Positions 52,674 to 61,495 of a stretch of 64,000 bases of DNA are shown one piece after another (position 1 is the first letter of the stretch; each line of letters opens with the position of its first letter). The position numbers were made by a program, and so were the translations under genes. The stretch covers positions 1-64,000 of the forward strand of contig CAJKXC010000007.1 in assembly GCA_905203765.1 (NCBI GenBank). Direction: 5' to 3'. The notes beneath the pieces are model-generated. The model was not told where the DNA came from. It saw only the letters and a program-made list of their open reading frames with translations, and searched no databases. This stretch comes from an uncultured Bacteroides sp. (lineage in GTDB: Bacteria; Bacteroidota; Bacteroidia; Bacteroidales; Bacteroidaceae).

Positions 52674-53894
52674 ATGAACGGAACAAACCTATTCAAAATA
52701 GCCCTGCGCGCCTTGTCCAACAACAAGTTACGGGCATTCCTCACCATGTTGGGCATCATCATCGGTGTGGCGTCCGTCATCACCATGCTTGCCATCGGAC
52801 AAGGTTCCAAGAAGAGCATCCAGGCACAAATATCCGAAATGGGCTCCAACATGATTATGATACATCCGGGAGCCGATATGCGTGGTGGCGTCCGCCAAGA
52901 CCCCAGTGCCATGCAGACACTGAAACTGGCGGATTACGAAGCATTGCGCAACGAAACAAACTTCCTCGCCGCCGTCAGCCCCAACGTCTCCTCCAGCGGA
53001 CAGCTCATTGCGGGCAACAACAACTACCCCTCTTCCGTGAGCGGCGTAGGCACCGACTATCTCGAGATCCGCCAGCTCAGTGTGGCGAACGGGGAGATGT
53101 TCACCGAAGCCGACATACAGACGTCCGCCAAAGTTTGCGTTATCGGAAAAACCATTCAGGATAACCTCTTTCCCGGGGGCGAAGACCCTGTAGGACGGAT
53201 TATCCGCTTCAACCAAGTACCCTTCCGCGTGGTGGGTGTGCTCAAATCAAAAGGTTACAACTCCATGGGTATGGACCAGGACGACGTGGTACTTGCCCCG
53301 TACAGCACCGTGATGAAACGACTGCTGGCACAGACTTATCTAAGCGGCATCTTCGCCTCCGCCCTCAGTGAGGACATGACGGACAATGCCACCGAAGAAG
53401 TCACCGAGATACTGCGAAGGAATCATAAGTTGAAACAGAGCGATGACGATGACTTCACCATCCGCAGCCAACAGGAACTCAGTACCATGCTGAACTCCAC
53501 CACCGACCTGATGACGACACTGCTTGCCTGCATTGCCGGTATCTCGCTCGTAGTGGGCGGCATCGGCATCATGAACATCATGTATGTATCGGTGACGGAA
53601 CGTACACGCGAGATAGGACTTCGGATGTCTGTCGGTGCCCGTGGCGTGGACATTCTAAGCCAATTCCTGATAGAGGCCATCCTTATCAGCATTACCGGTG
53701 GCATTATCGGCGTCATCATCGGATGCGGTGCCAGCTGGATAGTGAAGAGCGTAGCCCATTGGCCCATCTTTATCCAGGCTTGGAGCGTATTCCTATCATT
53801 TGCCGTATGTACGGTAACCGGTGTGTTCTTCGGCTGGTATCCTGCCAAGAAGGCAGCAGACCTGGACCCGATAGAAGCGATACGATACGAGTAA
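52674..53894 (+). CDS. MacB-type ABC permease (FtsX-like)
   Basis: A 406-residue membrane protein. One N-terminal helix (residues 20-42, FLTMLGIIIGVASVITML), a large periplasmic MacB_PCD domain (45-270), and the FtsX domain with three C-terminal helices (about 280-400) including SVTERTREIGLRMSVGAR and GWYPAKKAADLDPIEAIRYE. The mechanotransmission-type export pump probably pushes a periplasmic substrate out through TolC. Substrate unknown (peptide, lipid or macrolide-like). The sensor pair follows. Confidence 0.93.
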   Translation: MNGTNLFKIALRALSNNKLRAFLTMLGIIIGVASVITMLAIGQGSKKSIQAQISEMGSNMIMIHPGADMRGGVRQDPSAMQTLKLADYEALRNETNFLAAVSPNVSSSGQLIAGNNNYPSSVSGVGTDYLEIRQLSVANGEMFTEADIQTSAKVCVIGKTIQDNLFPGGEDPVGRIIRFNQVPFRVVGVLKSKGYNSMGMDQDDVVLAPYSTVMKRLLAQTYLSGIFASALSEDMTDNATEEVTEILRRNHKLKQSDDDDFTIRSQQELSTMLNSTTDLMTTLLACIAGISLVVGGIGIMNIMYVSVTERTREIGLRMSVGARGVDILSQFLIEAILISITGGIIGVIIGCGASWIVKSVAHWPIFIQAWSVFLSFAVCTVTGVFFGWYPAKKAADLDPIEAIRYE

Positions 53895-53900
53895 AAAGAA

Positions 53901-53978
53901 TTATGATTTATGAATTATGATTTATTTGCTTCATAAACTCATACTCATAACTTATAAATCATAATTCATAAATCATAA
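53901..53978. repeat. Perfect 24-bp AT-rich inverted repeat
   Basis: Arms 53901-53924 (beginning ttatgatttatgaattatga) and 53955-53978 are exact complements with a 30-bp loop. It lies between the permease and sensor kinase genes. A third, near-identical copy lies at 48540, so this is a dispersed intergenic element. The -7 box of the kinase gene begins nine bases after the right arm. Confidence 0.85.
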
Positions 53979-53986
53979 CTTCTTCT

Positions 53987-53994
53987 TATCTTTG
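53987..53994 (+). promoter_or_regulatory. Possible -7 box directly before the sensor kinase gene
   Basis: TATCTTTG matches TAnnTTTG. The start codon at 54002 is seven bases downstream, so transcription would begin at or near the ATG. No -33 TTTG. Confidence 0.35.
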
Positions 53995-54001
53995 CATTAT
54001 T

Positions 54002-55069
54002 ATGAAACAGATCCCCTCCTCCCGCCCTCGCATCATTGAAGTCCTGACTCACGTCATCGGCTGGGGAATCGTATTCGGCTTCCCTTTCCTGATGATGACA
54101 CGCAGCGGATTCAACATCACTTGGATGGATTACCTGCGTCATGGCAGTATCATTCCCATCTCCTTCTTCATTGTGTTTTACGTGAACTATTGCTTTCTCA
54201 TCCCCCGATATATGTTCGAGGGACGTATCAAGCAATATCTGATACTGAACATACTGCTGATACTGTGCATTGCCGCCGGAGCGCATCTGTGGCAGGAATA
54301 TACATTTCAAACATTTATCAAGGGGGGCGTTGGGAAGGGAGAACGACACATGGGACCTCCCAAATGGATATTTATCCTGCGTGATATATTTTCCATGGTA
54401 TTGACCGTCGGCCTAAGTGCCGCCATCAAGATGAGCAGCCGTTGGGTGCAAATGGATGCCGCCCGTCGCGAAGCCGAAAAGAACCGCACGGAAGCTGAGC
54501 TGAAGAACCTGCGCAACCAGCTTAATCCGCACTTCCTGCTCAATACGCTGAACAATATTTATGCCCTTATCGCATTTAATACCGACAAGGCGCAGGCAGC
54601 TGTACAGGAGTTAAGCCGCCTCCTTCGCCACGTGCTCTACGACAATCAGCAGAATTTCGTCACCCTCGACAAAGAGATGGATTTCATCCGCAATTACATT
54701 GAGCTGATGCGCATCCGTCTGTCCGCCAACGTCACCGTAGAAACACAAATCGACATCCGCCCGGACAGCCGTACGGAAATAGCTCCGCTCATATTTATCT
54801 CTCTCATAGAGAATGCCTTCAAACATGGCATTTCTCCTACCGAACCCAGCTTCATCCGCATCCACTTCAGCGAAGCCCCCGGAGAGGTGCGCTGCGAAAT
54901 AACCAACAGCTACCACCCCAAGAATGAAACCGACAAAAGCGGAAGCGGCATCGGACTGGAACAGGTGCAAAAGCGACTGGAACTAACCTATCCCGGCCGC
55001 TACAACTGGCAGCAGGGAGTGAGTGAAGACGGAAAAGAATATAAATCGGTTTTAGTGATAAAGGTGTAG
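54002..55069 (+). CDS. LytS/YehU-type sensor histidine kinase
   Basis: A 355-residue membrane kinase. Four N-terminal helices (residues 12-150), then a short coiled linker (REAEKNRTEAELKNL) and the His_kinase domain with phosphoacceptor His177 in NQLNPHFLLNTLNNIYAL. The ATPase part has PLIFISLIENAFKHG (N-box) and SGIGLEQVQKRLEL (G2). The LytTR regulator follows 30 bp downstream. It most likely controls the efflux genes just upstream, a common arrangement in Bacteroidota; this is inference from position. Confidence 0.92.
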   Translation: MKQIPSSRPRIIEVLTHVIGWGIVFGFPFLMMTRSGFNITWMDYLRHGSIIPISFFIVFYVNYCFLIPRYMFEGRIKQYLILNILLILCIAAGAHLWQEYTFQTFIKGGVGKGERHMGPPKWIFILRDIFSMVLTVGLSAAIKMSSRWVQMDAARREAEKNRTEAELKNLRNQLNPHFLLNTLNNIYALIAFNTDKAQAAVQELSRLLRHVLYDNQQNFVTLDKEMDFIRNYIELMRIRLSANVTVETQIDIRPDSRTEIAPLIFISLIENAFKHGISPTEPSFIRIHFSEAPGEVRCEITNSYHPKNETDKSGSGIGLEQVQKRLELTYPGRYNWQQGVSEDGKEYKSVLVIKV

Positions 55070-55099
55070 AGGGTATCACTTTTTAAATATAAAAGGACT

Positions 55100-55801
55100 A
55101 TGAATCTGAACTGTGCAATCGTAGACGACGAGCCTCTGGCCTTAGAATTGCTGGAAAGCTACGTCAATAAAACCCCGTTTCTGAAACTGATCGGGAAGTA
55201 TTCCAGTGCTGTGCAGGCAATGAAAGAATTGCCGGAAAAGCATGTCGACCTGCTTTTCCTCGACATTCAGATGCCGGAACTGAACGGACTCGAATTCTCA
55301 AAGATGGTAGATCCTACCACCCGTATTGTCTTCACCACCGCCTTCGGTCAATACGCTATAGACGGTTACAAAGTCAATGCACTGGACTATCTGCTGAAAC
55401 CCATTTCCTATGTAGACTTTCTGCAGGCTGCCAACAAAGCCGTACAATGGTTCGAATTATTACAACAGCCCAAAGAAGAGATCCAAAGCATTTTCGTAAA
55501 GAGCGACTACAAACTGGTACAAATAGAACTAAGAAAAATATTATACATAGAGGGATTAAAGGATTATATCAAAATCTACGAGGAAGATTCGCCCAAGCCC
55601 ATACTGTCACTGATGAGCATGAAAGCGATGGAAGAACTTCTGCCATCCTCACGCTTCATGCGCGTCCATCGTTCTTATATTGTTCAGAAAGACAAAATAC
55701 GGGTTATCGACCGCGGGCGCATTGTCTTCGGAAAGAATTATATTCCGATAAGTGATAGTTACAAACAAGCATTTCAAGACTTTTTAGACCAAAGGAGTTG
55801 A
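55100..55801 (+). CDS. LytTR-family response regulator
   Basis: A 233-residue regulator. Receiver (1-120) with acidic cluster DDEP at residues 9-12, phosphoacceptor Asp55 in LLFLDIQMPELNG and Lys in DYLLKPIS. The DNA-binding LytTR domain (around 135-230) includes FVKSDYKLVQIELRKILYIEGLKDYIKIY and FMRVHRSYIV. Cognate of the kinase upstream. LytTR factors bind pairs of short direct repeats about one helical turn apart. Confidence 0.93.
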   Translation: MNLNCAIVDDEPLALELLESYVNKTPFLKLIGKYSSAVQAMKELPEKHVDLLFLDIQMPELNGLEFSKMVDPTTRIVFTTAFGQYAIDGYKVNALDYLLKPISYVDFLQAANKAVQWFELLQQPKEEIQSIFVKSDYKLVQIELRKILYIEGLKDYIKIYEEDSPKPILSLMSMKAMEELLPSSRFMRVHRSYIVQKDKIRVIDRGRIVFGKNYIPISDSYKQAFQDFLDQRS

Positions 55802-55859
55802 AATATATTCCTGATTTATCGATAAAAATAAAATTACCGTCGATTAATATATACAATTC

Positions 55860-55891
55860 TTTGCATATTAAAAGATGTTTTTATATCTTTG
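55860..55891 (+). promoter_or_regulatory. Consensus promoter of a short non-coding transcript
   Basis: TTTG (55860-55863), exactly 20 bp, TATCTTTG (55884-55891). It is a full consensus match, 59 bp after the response regulator stop. The next gene start is far downstream, past a strong terminator. Confidence 0.75.
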
Positions 55892-55897
55892 CAGCGA

Positions 55898-56005
55898 ACA
55901 GATAGGAGTTGTGAAACTCCCCCAATAGAATAGTTTAGTTAAGTCTAGTTTAGTTTTTGTGTAAAGCACTTCCTCCGTAAGCGAACGACAGGAAGTGCTT
56001 TTTTT
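55898..56005 (+). ncRNA. Candidate small RNA (~108 nt)
   Basis: Predicted from a consensus promoter (55860-55891) and an intrinsic terminator: stem aagcacttcc (55964-55973) with ggaagtgctt (55991-56000), then seven T (55999-56005). The 5' part has a hairpin ggagtt-gtga-aactcc (55905-55920). Between the hairpins, 55921-55962 is unstructured and U-rich, with tagtttagtt (55931) and its repeat at 55948. No start codon with a sensible frame is present. It might instead be an attenuated leader of the DUF6377 gene, but that gene has its own -7 box after the terminator. Not recognised as a known family. Confidence 0.6.
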
Positions 56006-56036
56006 ATGGAGATAACCTTAATTAAAGAAAAAATTC

Positions 56037-56044
56037 TATCTTTG
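56037..56044 (+). promoter_or_regulatory. Probable -7 box of the DUF6377 regulator gene
   Basis: TATCTTTG, 33 bp before the ATG at 56078. It lies inside the longer upstream in-frame extension from 56006, which argues that the extension is not translated. Confidence 0.55.
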
Positions 56045-56077
56045 TGCATCATCAATAATGAGGCTATACAGTTGACC

Positions 56078-57778
56078 ATGAAACATACAATGAACATATC
56101 CCGGAAAAGCTATATAATGCTATTACTACTTTTCGTTTTTTCTGCCCTGTTATATGGAAAGAACGATCTTAAATCCATATCAGATTCCTTGGATTATGTA
56201 ATGAAGAACAAAGAACAATACATCCGGCACAAAGAACTGGAGATAAGCAGCCTTCAAAAACTTCTCGATAAAAAAGGGAACTCACTGGAATATGAGTATG
56301 AAATAAACTGCAAACTCTCTGACGAATATAAGAAATTCCGGCTGGACTCTGCCATCCTTTATGCAGAGAGGGCCATTGAAATTGCCCGGGTTCTGAAAAC
56401 CCCTCACCTGAAATCCACATCAGACATAAACCTTGCCCGCCTATATTCTTACTCCGGACGGTTCCGCGAATCGGAAGAGATACTGAAAAACTTTAATCCA
56501 CAAGAACTTTCTCCACAGACATTGGCGGATTATTATGAAGCATACCTTCGCTTCTTTGAGCATTACTCGGCGATAAGCAATCAACCCAGATATTCCGTTC
56601 AAACAGAAAGGTATCGTGACTCGCTACTTACTGTATTAGACCCTACTTCATTTGATTACAAGGTTAATTTAGTCCACAAATATGTCGTCACGAAGCAAAT
56701 AACAGAAGCTGAGACAATATTGCATACACTACTGCAGGAAGAAGGTATGGAAACTCCCAGAACTGCAGTCATTACTTACTATCTCGGAGCTATCAGCGAA
56801 ATGAGAGGTGAAGTGGAACAGGAAAAGAAATACCACATGCTATCAGCCATAGCCGACGTGAAGAATGCCATTAAAGAAAATGCTTCCTTCCAACGGCTAG
56901 CCATCATCTGCTATCATGCAGGAGATATTGAAGACGCGTTCAAGTATTCCCATTTTGCCATTGAGGATGCCAGATTCTCCGGAGTCCAGTTCAGAACCGC
57001 GCAACTTTCAGCACTCTATTCCATAATAAATACTTCGTATCAAGAAAAGGAAAGAGCGACAAATAGCAAACTGAAGACATATCTCATTCTGATAAGCCTT
57101 CTCTCTCTGTTCTTGATTCTGTTGGTGGTATACATCTATAAGCAGATGCACAAAGTTTCGGTCATAAAAGAAAAGCTTTCCCTGACCAATGACAAACTGA
57201 ATGCGCTGAACAATGAACTGAACGACAAGAATGACATGCTGAAGAACCGGTATGTACAATTGTCGGAATCGAACTCCGTCAAAGAACAGTATATCGCCCA
57301 ATTCTTTGATATCTGTTCCACCTATATTGATAAAATGGAAGAATACCGCAAAATGCTGTACAAGCTTGGAATCAACAAACAATATGAGGAGCTGATGAAC
57401 AAGTTGAAGTCTACATCCATCATCGATAATGAGCTTGATGAATTGTACTCCCATTTTGATAAGATATTCCTGAACCTGTATCCCACATTTGTTTCCGATT
57501 TCAATGCCTTGCTGGTAGACAGCGAGAAAATCATCTTGAAGAAAGACGATATGTTGAACAAAGAACTCAGAATATATGCACTATTCCGTTTAGGTATAAC
57601 AGACAGTGTAAAAATAGCCAGCTTCCTGCGTTGTTCCATGAGCACTATCTATAACTACCGGACGAAGATGAGAAACAAAGCTGCCGAGAAACGCGATGAA
57701 TTCGAAGAATTAATTATGGGAATAGGCAACAACAGTTCTACAAACCATCTACAAAAAAACGAAGATAAAAAAGCATAA
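56078..57778 (+). CDS. DUF6377 membrane-bound transcriptional regulator
   Basis: A 566-residue protein. Signal/anchor region (residues 5-24), a periplasmic all-helical TPR-like domain (about 30-320, with repeats like LAYADYYEAYLRFFEHY), one membrane helix (about 333-352, YLILISLLSLFLILLVVYIY), a coiled coil (about 355-405, LNALNNELNDKNDML) and a cytoplasmic C-terminus with a LuxR-like helix-turn-helix (LFRLGITDSVKIASFLRCSMSTIYNYRTK). The DUF6377 type is therefore a one-protein transmembrane sensor-regulator. The start at 56078 is chosen because a promoter box occupies the in-frame extension. It most likely controls the adjacent 3-keto-glycoside genes. Confidence 0.85.
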   Translation: MKHTMNISRKSYIMLLLLFVFSALLYGKNDLKSISDSLDYVMKNKEQYIRHKELEISSLQKLLDKKGNSLEYEYEINCKLSDEYKKFRLDSAILYAERAIEIARVLKTPHLKSTSDINLARLYSYSGRFRESEEILKNFNPQELSPQTLADYYEAYLRFFEHYSAISNQPRYSVQTERYRDSLLTVLDPTSFDYKVNLVHKYVVTKQITEAETILHTLLQEEGMETPRTAVITYYLGAISEMRGEVEQEKKYHMLSAIADVKNAIKENASFQRLAIICYHAGDIEDAFKYSHFAIEDARFSGVQFRTAQLSALYSIINTSYQEKERATNSKLKTYLILISLLSLFLILLVVYIYKQMHKVSVIKEKLSLTNDKLNALNNELNDKNDMLKNRYVQLSESNSVKEQYIAQFFDICSTYIDKMEEYRKMLYKLGINKQYEELMNKLKSTSIIDNELDELYSHFDKIFLNLYPTFVSDFNALLVDSEKIILKKDDMLNKELRIYALFRLGITDSVKIASFLRCSMSTIYNYRTKMRNKAAEKRDEFEELIMGIGNNSSTNHLQKNEDKKA

Positions 57779-57835
57779 TATACTGATTATCATCATATAC
57801 CACATCTTCACTTTCTACATAATTAGATTTAAGCT

Positions 57836-57865
57836 TTTGAAAGGCTCTATTTAATCCTAACTTTG
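57836..57865 (+). promoter_or_regulatory. Promoter of the 3-keto-glycoside operon
   Basis: TTTG (57836-57839), 18 bp, TAACTTTG (57858-57865). It gives a 5' leader of about 105 nt before the first gene at 57978. The gap 57779-57977 contains nothing else that I can support. Confidence 0.7.
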
Positions 57866-57977
57866 TAAAGAGGAAAAATTGTTCGCTTCTTATATCTGGT
57901 AACAATCGCTGAAGCAGCAAAACTCCTGGCATTCTTTTCCATTACGAATAACCTTTATTAATAATAATACGGATGAC

Positions 57978-59063
57978 ATGCACACACTAATTAAAGTTGG
58001 ACTAATAGGCTTCGGCCGAATGGGAAGATTTTATCTTGAAGAAATGCAAAAGAGCGGCAGATGGGAAGTAGCATATATATGTGATACTGATCCCAGGAGT
58101 CGTGAACTTGCAAAGAAGTTATCCCCGCATTCAAAGGTAGTACAAGACGAACAGGAAATTCTAAATGACGAAACAGTACAAGTAGTCGGTCTCTTTGCTC
58201 TGGCAAACTCAAGGAAAGAACAAATAGACAGAGCTATCCAAAGCGGGAAACATATCATAAGTGAAAAACCCATTGCCGATACTATCGAAAGAGAATGGGA
58301 AGCTGTACAAGCTGCCGAGAACACGACCCTCTTTTCTACCACTAACCTCTACCTTCGCAATTCCTGGTATCATAACTACATAAAAGATTGTATCGACGAT
58401 GGCGAAATCGGAGAATTGGCCGTCATACGCGTATGCCATCTTACCCCCGGACTTGCTCCGGGCGAAGGACACCAATATGAAGGTCCCGCATTCCACGATT
58501 GCGGAATGCACTATGTGGATATTGCCAGATGGTATGCCGGATGCGACTATAAGACGTGGAATGCACAAGCCGTAAGGATGTGGGACTACAAAGACCCGTG
58601 GCACTTGCAATGCCATGGCACCTTCGAGAACGGAGTCGTCTTTGACATTACCCAGGGACATGCATACGGACAACTTTCACTGGTACAAACCCACAATTCG
58701 TACATAGATATAATAGGTACAAAAGGAATTGTGCGCATGACCCATGATTTCAAGACCGCCGTAGTCGAGTTGCACGGAGTATCCCAAACGATCCGTGAAG
58801 AAAGGCCCTTCGGTGGAAAGAACATAGATGTGCTGTGCAACTTGTTTGCCAATTCAATAGAATCGGGCATAAGAGACCCGCACTTGCCTACATTTCGCGA
58901 TTCTGCGATAGCCTCGGAATATGCCTGGAGATTTCTGGACGATGCCCGCAGCAATGATCTTCCGGCTATCGGCGACACGCAGACACTCGAAAAGATATTG
59001 CAGAGAAGAAGAACCATGAAGAACGGATATGGACTATTGCGTTCTAAATATATTATTGTTTAA
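57978..59063 (+). CDS. Gfo/Idh/MocA-family oxidoreductase, cytoplasmic
   Basis: A 361-residue NAD(P)-dependent sugar oxidoreductase. Rossmann motif GLIGFGRMGRFY (residues 8-19), then the EKP motif in HIISEKPIADT (around residue 97) with the catalytic-type lysine, and the C-terminal beta sheet containing GPAFHDCGMHYVDIARWY with the active-site Asp/His pair. No signal peptide. Members of such clusters oxidise sugars at C3 or reduce the 3-keto product. It starts a five-gene operon; the second Gfo/Idh gene follows 15 bp later. Confidence 0.9.
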   Translation: MHTLIKVGLIGFGRMGRFYLEEMQKSGRWEVAYICDTDPRSRELAKKLSPHSKVVQDEQEILNDETVQVVGLFALANSRKEQIDRAIQSGKHIISEKPIADTIEREWEAVQAAENTTLFSTTNLYLRNSWYHNYIKDCIDDGEIGELAVIRVCHLTPGLAPGEGHQYEGPAFHDCGMHYVDIARWYAGCDYKTWNAQAVRMWDYKDPWHLQCHGTFENGVVFDITQGHAYGQLSLVQTHNSYIDIIGTKGIVRMTHDFKTAVVELHGVSQTIREERPFGGKNIDVLCNLFANSIESGIRDPHLPTFRDSAIASEYAWRFLDDARSNDLPAIGDTQTLEKILQRRRTMKNGYGLLRSKYIIV

Positions 59064-59078
59064 AAATCAATTAAAGTT

Positions 59079-60545
59079 ATGGCAAATTTTACAAGAAGAA
59101 AATTTCTGAAGACAGGGGCTGCTGCCATTGCAGGGCTTACTATCGTCCCGAACACAGTTTTGGGTAAATCATTCGGTCATGTGCCCCCCAGTGATAAACT
59201 GAACATCCTGGGTGTTGGTATCGGAGGACGTGGTGCGCAAGTATTGCGAGACATGAACTCACAAAACATCATCGGACTCTGTGACGTAGACTGGAAGTAC
59301 AGCGACCATGTTTTCAAAGAATATCCCAATGCTAAGAGATACCGCGATTATCGGAAGATGTTCGACGAATTGGGCAAGTCTGCCGATGCGGTTATGGTAG
59401 CCACTGCCGACCACACTCATGCTTTAGTGGCTTCACAAGCCATCACAATGGGAAAACATGTCTATGTAGAAAAGCCATTGACACACACTGTATACGAATC
59501 CAGACTTCTTACCAAGCTGGCCGACAAATACCAAGTGGCAACACAGATGGGTAACCAGGGTGCTTCCGGCGAAGGAGTACGCAAGATGTGCGAATGGATA
59601 TGGAACGGCGAAATCGGTGAAGTAACAAAGGTGGAAACCTTTACCGACCGTCCGATATGGCCGCAAGGCATGAACCGTCCCGAGAAGGTGGAAAAGGTAC
59701 CAAGCTCACTGGAGTGGGACTTGTTCCTGGGCCCTGCCAAATATCGTGATTACAACTCAATCTACACACCGTGGAACTGGCGCGGATGGTGGGACTTCGG
59801 TACAGGTGCATTGGGCGATATGGCTTGCCACATCCTGCATCCGGTATTCAAAGGATTGAAACTGGGATATCCTACCAAGGTTCAAGGTAGCTCCACACTG
59901 TTGTTGACGGATTGCGCTCCGAGTGCACAAAGCATCAAGTTCACCTTCCCGGCACGTCCTAACCTGCCTAAGGTCGGTATGCCCGAAGTAGAAGTTTACT
60001 GGTACGACGGTGGTTTGAAGCCGATGCGTCCCGAAGGTTTCCCTGCCGGAAAAGAAATGAATCACCAGGGTGGTTGCGTTATCTTCTACGGAACAAAAGA
60101 TACATTGGTTTGCGGTTGCTACGGTGCCGACCCCTGGTTGATGTCAGGAAGAACTCCGAGCGCTCCGAAGGTACTGAGAGAAATCAACACATCTCACCAG
60201 ATGGACTGGGTACGCGCTTGTAAAGAAAGTGCAGCGAACCGCGTTCCGACAGCCTCTCCTTTCAGCGAAGCAGGTCCGTTCAACGAAATGGTGGTTATGG
60301 GAGTACTCGGTGTAAGACTGCAAGGCCTCAACCAGGAACTGCATTGGGATGGAGAAAACATGCGTTTCACCAACATCGATCCTTCTGCTACGATTCGTAC
60401 AGTGATCAAGGACGGTTTCCAGATTAAGGACGGACACCCGACGTTCAACAAGACGATGACCGATCCGGTTAATGCACAGGCATTTGCTCAGGAACTTATC
60501 AAGCACACATATCGTGACGGTTGGAAATTGCCCGATATGCCCTAA
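59079..60545 (+). CDS. Gfo/Idh/MocA-family oxidoreductase with a twin-arginine-type leader
   Basis: A 488-residue oxidoreductase. N-terminus NFTRRKFLKTGAAAIAGLTI is a twin-arginine signal with hydrophobic core, so the protein is probably exported folded with bound NAD(P) as in glucose-fructose oxidoreductase. Motifs: GVGIGGRGAQVL, EKPLTH (around residue 130), and a long C-terminal domain with WRGWWDFGTGALGDMACHILHPVF, where the GD..CH residues are active-site candidates. With a tightly bound cofactor it could oxidise one sugar and reduce another in the periplasm. The DUF1080 lipoprotein gene follows. Confidence 0.88.
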   Translation: MANFTRRKFLKTGAAAIAGLTIVPNTVLGKSFGHVPPSDKLNILGVGIGGRGAQVLRDMNSQNIIGLCDVDWKYSDHVFKEYPNAKRYRDYRKMFDELGKSADAVMVATADHTHALVASQAITMGKHVYVEKPLTHTVYESRLLTKLADKYQVATQMGNQGASGEGVRKMCEWIWNGEIGEVTKVETFTDRPIWPQGMNRPEKVEKVPSSLEWDLFLGPAKYRDYNSIYTPWNWRGWWDFGTGALGDMACHILHPVFKGLKLGYPTKVQGSSTLLLTDCAPSAQSIKFTFPARPNLPKVGMPEVEVYWYDGGLKPMRPEGFPAGKEMNHQGGCVIFYGTKDTLVCGCYGADPWLMSGRTPSAPKVLREINTSHQMDWVRACKESAANRVPTASPFSEAGPFNEMVVMGVLGVRLQGLNQELHWDGENMRFTNIDPSATIRTVIKDGFQIKDGHPTFNKTMTDPVNAQAFAQELIKHTYRDGWKLPDMP

Positions 60546-60587
60546 TTAAAATAAAACGATTAACAAATTACTTCAAATTAAACAGTT

Positions 60588-61457
60588 ATGAACAACAAAT
60601 TTTTATATGCATGCGGTTGCGTCCTCTTAGCAGGAGCATTAACTTCTTGTGGTGGAAATGCCAAAAAAACTGAAGCTGCAAGTGATGAAGTTGCCACTAT
60701 GCCTGAATACAAGGTATTGGATAATCCTCAAGTAGACCTGTCCGCCTATCCGGTAGACAAGGACGGCTATATCGTTCTGTTCGACGGAAAAGAGATGAAA
60801 GGCTGGCGCGGATACGGAAAAGACTACATTCCTTCCAAGTGGACGGTAGAAGACGGATGTATCAAGTTCAACGGTACAGGTGGCGGTGAAGCCCAGGAAG
60901 GTGACGGCGGCGACTTGATCTTCGCACACAAGTTCAAAAACTTCGAGCTGGAATTGGAATGGAAGATCTCCAAAGGCGGTAACTCAGGTATCCTGTACCT
61001 GGCACAGGAAGTAGAGTCCAAAGACCCTGCAACCGGCGAATGGAGACTGGAACCGATCTACATCTCCGCTCCCGAAGCTCAGGTGCTGGATAACGAAAAC
61101 CACCCGGATGCTAAATTGGGTAAGGATAACAACCGTCAGTCCATGTCTCTTTATGACATGATTCCGGCTAAACCGCAGAATGCAAAACCATTCGGCGAAT
61201 GGAACAAGGCAAAGGTTATGGTTTTCAAAGGAACTGTAGTTCACGGACAGAACGACGAGAACGTTGTTGAATACCACCTCTGGACACAGAAATGGACTGA
61301 CATGTTGCAGGCAAGCAAGTTCAGCAAAGAAGACTGGCCGCTTGCATTCGAGTTGTTGAACAATGTCGGTGGTGCTAACCACGAAGGTTACATTGCTTTC
61401 CAAGATCATGGCGACGACGTATGGTTCCGTAACATACGCATCAAGATTCTGGACTAA
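60588..61457 (+). CDS. DUF1080 (3-keto-disaccharide hydrolase) lipoprotein
   Basis: A 289-residue lipoprotein, lipobox Cys21 in ALTSC. The single DUF1080 domain (PF06439, named 3-keto-disaccharide hydrolase) is a concanavalin-like sandwich. Diagnostic blocks are GYIVLFDGKEMKGWRGYGK (around residue 60), FKNFELELEWKISKGGNSGILY, EAQVLDNENHPDAK and the C-terminal HEGYIAFQDHGDDVWFRNIRIK. It is predicted to cleave or modify 3-keto-glycosides made by the oxidoreductases. Because it is anchored, it acts in the periplasm or at the surface. Confidence 0.88.
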   Translation: MNNKFLYACGCVLLAGALTSCGGNAKKTEAASDEVATMPEYKVLDNPQVDLSAYPVDKDGYIVLFDGKEMKGWRGYGKDYIPSKWTVEDGCIKFNGTGGGEAQEGDGGDLIFAHKFKNFELELEWKISKGGNSGILYLAQEVESKDPATGEWRLEPIYISAPEAQVLDNENHPDAKLGKDNNRQSMSLYDMIPAKPQNAKPFGEWNKAKVMVFKGTVVHGQNDENVVEYHLWTQKWTDMLQASKFSKEDWPLAFELLNNVGGANHEGYIAFQDHGDDVWFRNIRIKILD

Positions 61458-61495
61458 GCAATCAGCAAGAAACCATTAAATAAAAATCAATTATC

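Noticed and set aside
56006..56077. 24-residue N-terminal extension of the DUF6377 protein
   Set aside because: A consensus TATCTTTG box lies inside it and the first bases lie next to the small-RNA terminator; the signal/anchor begins at 56078.
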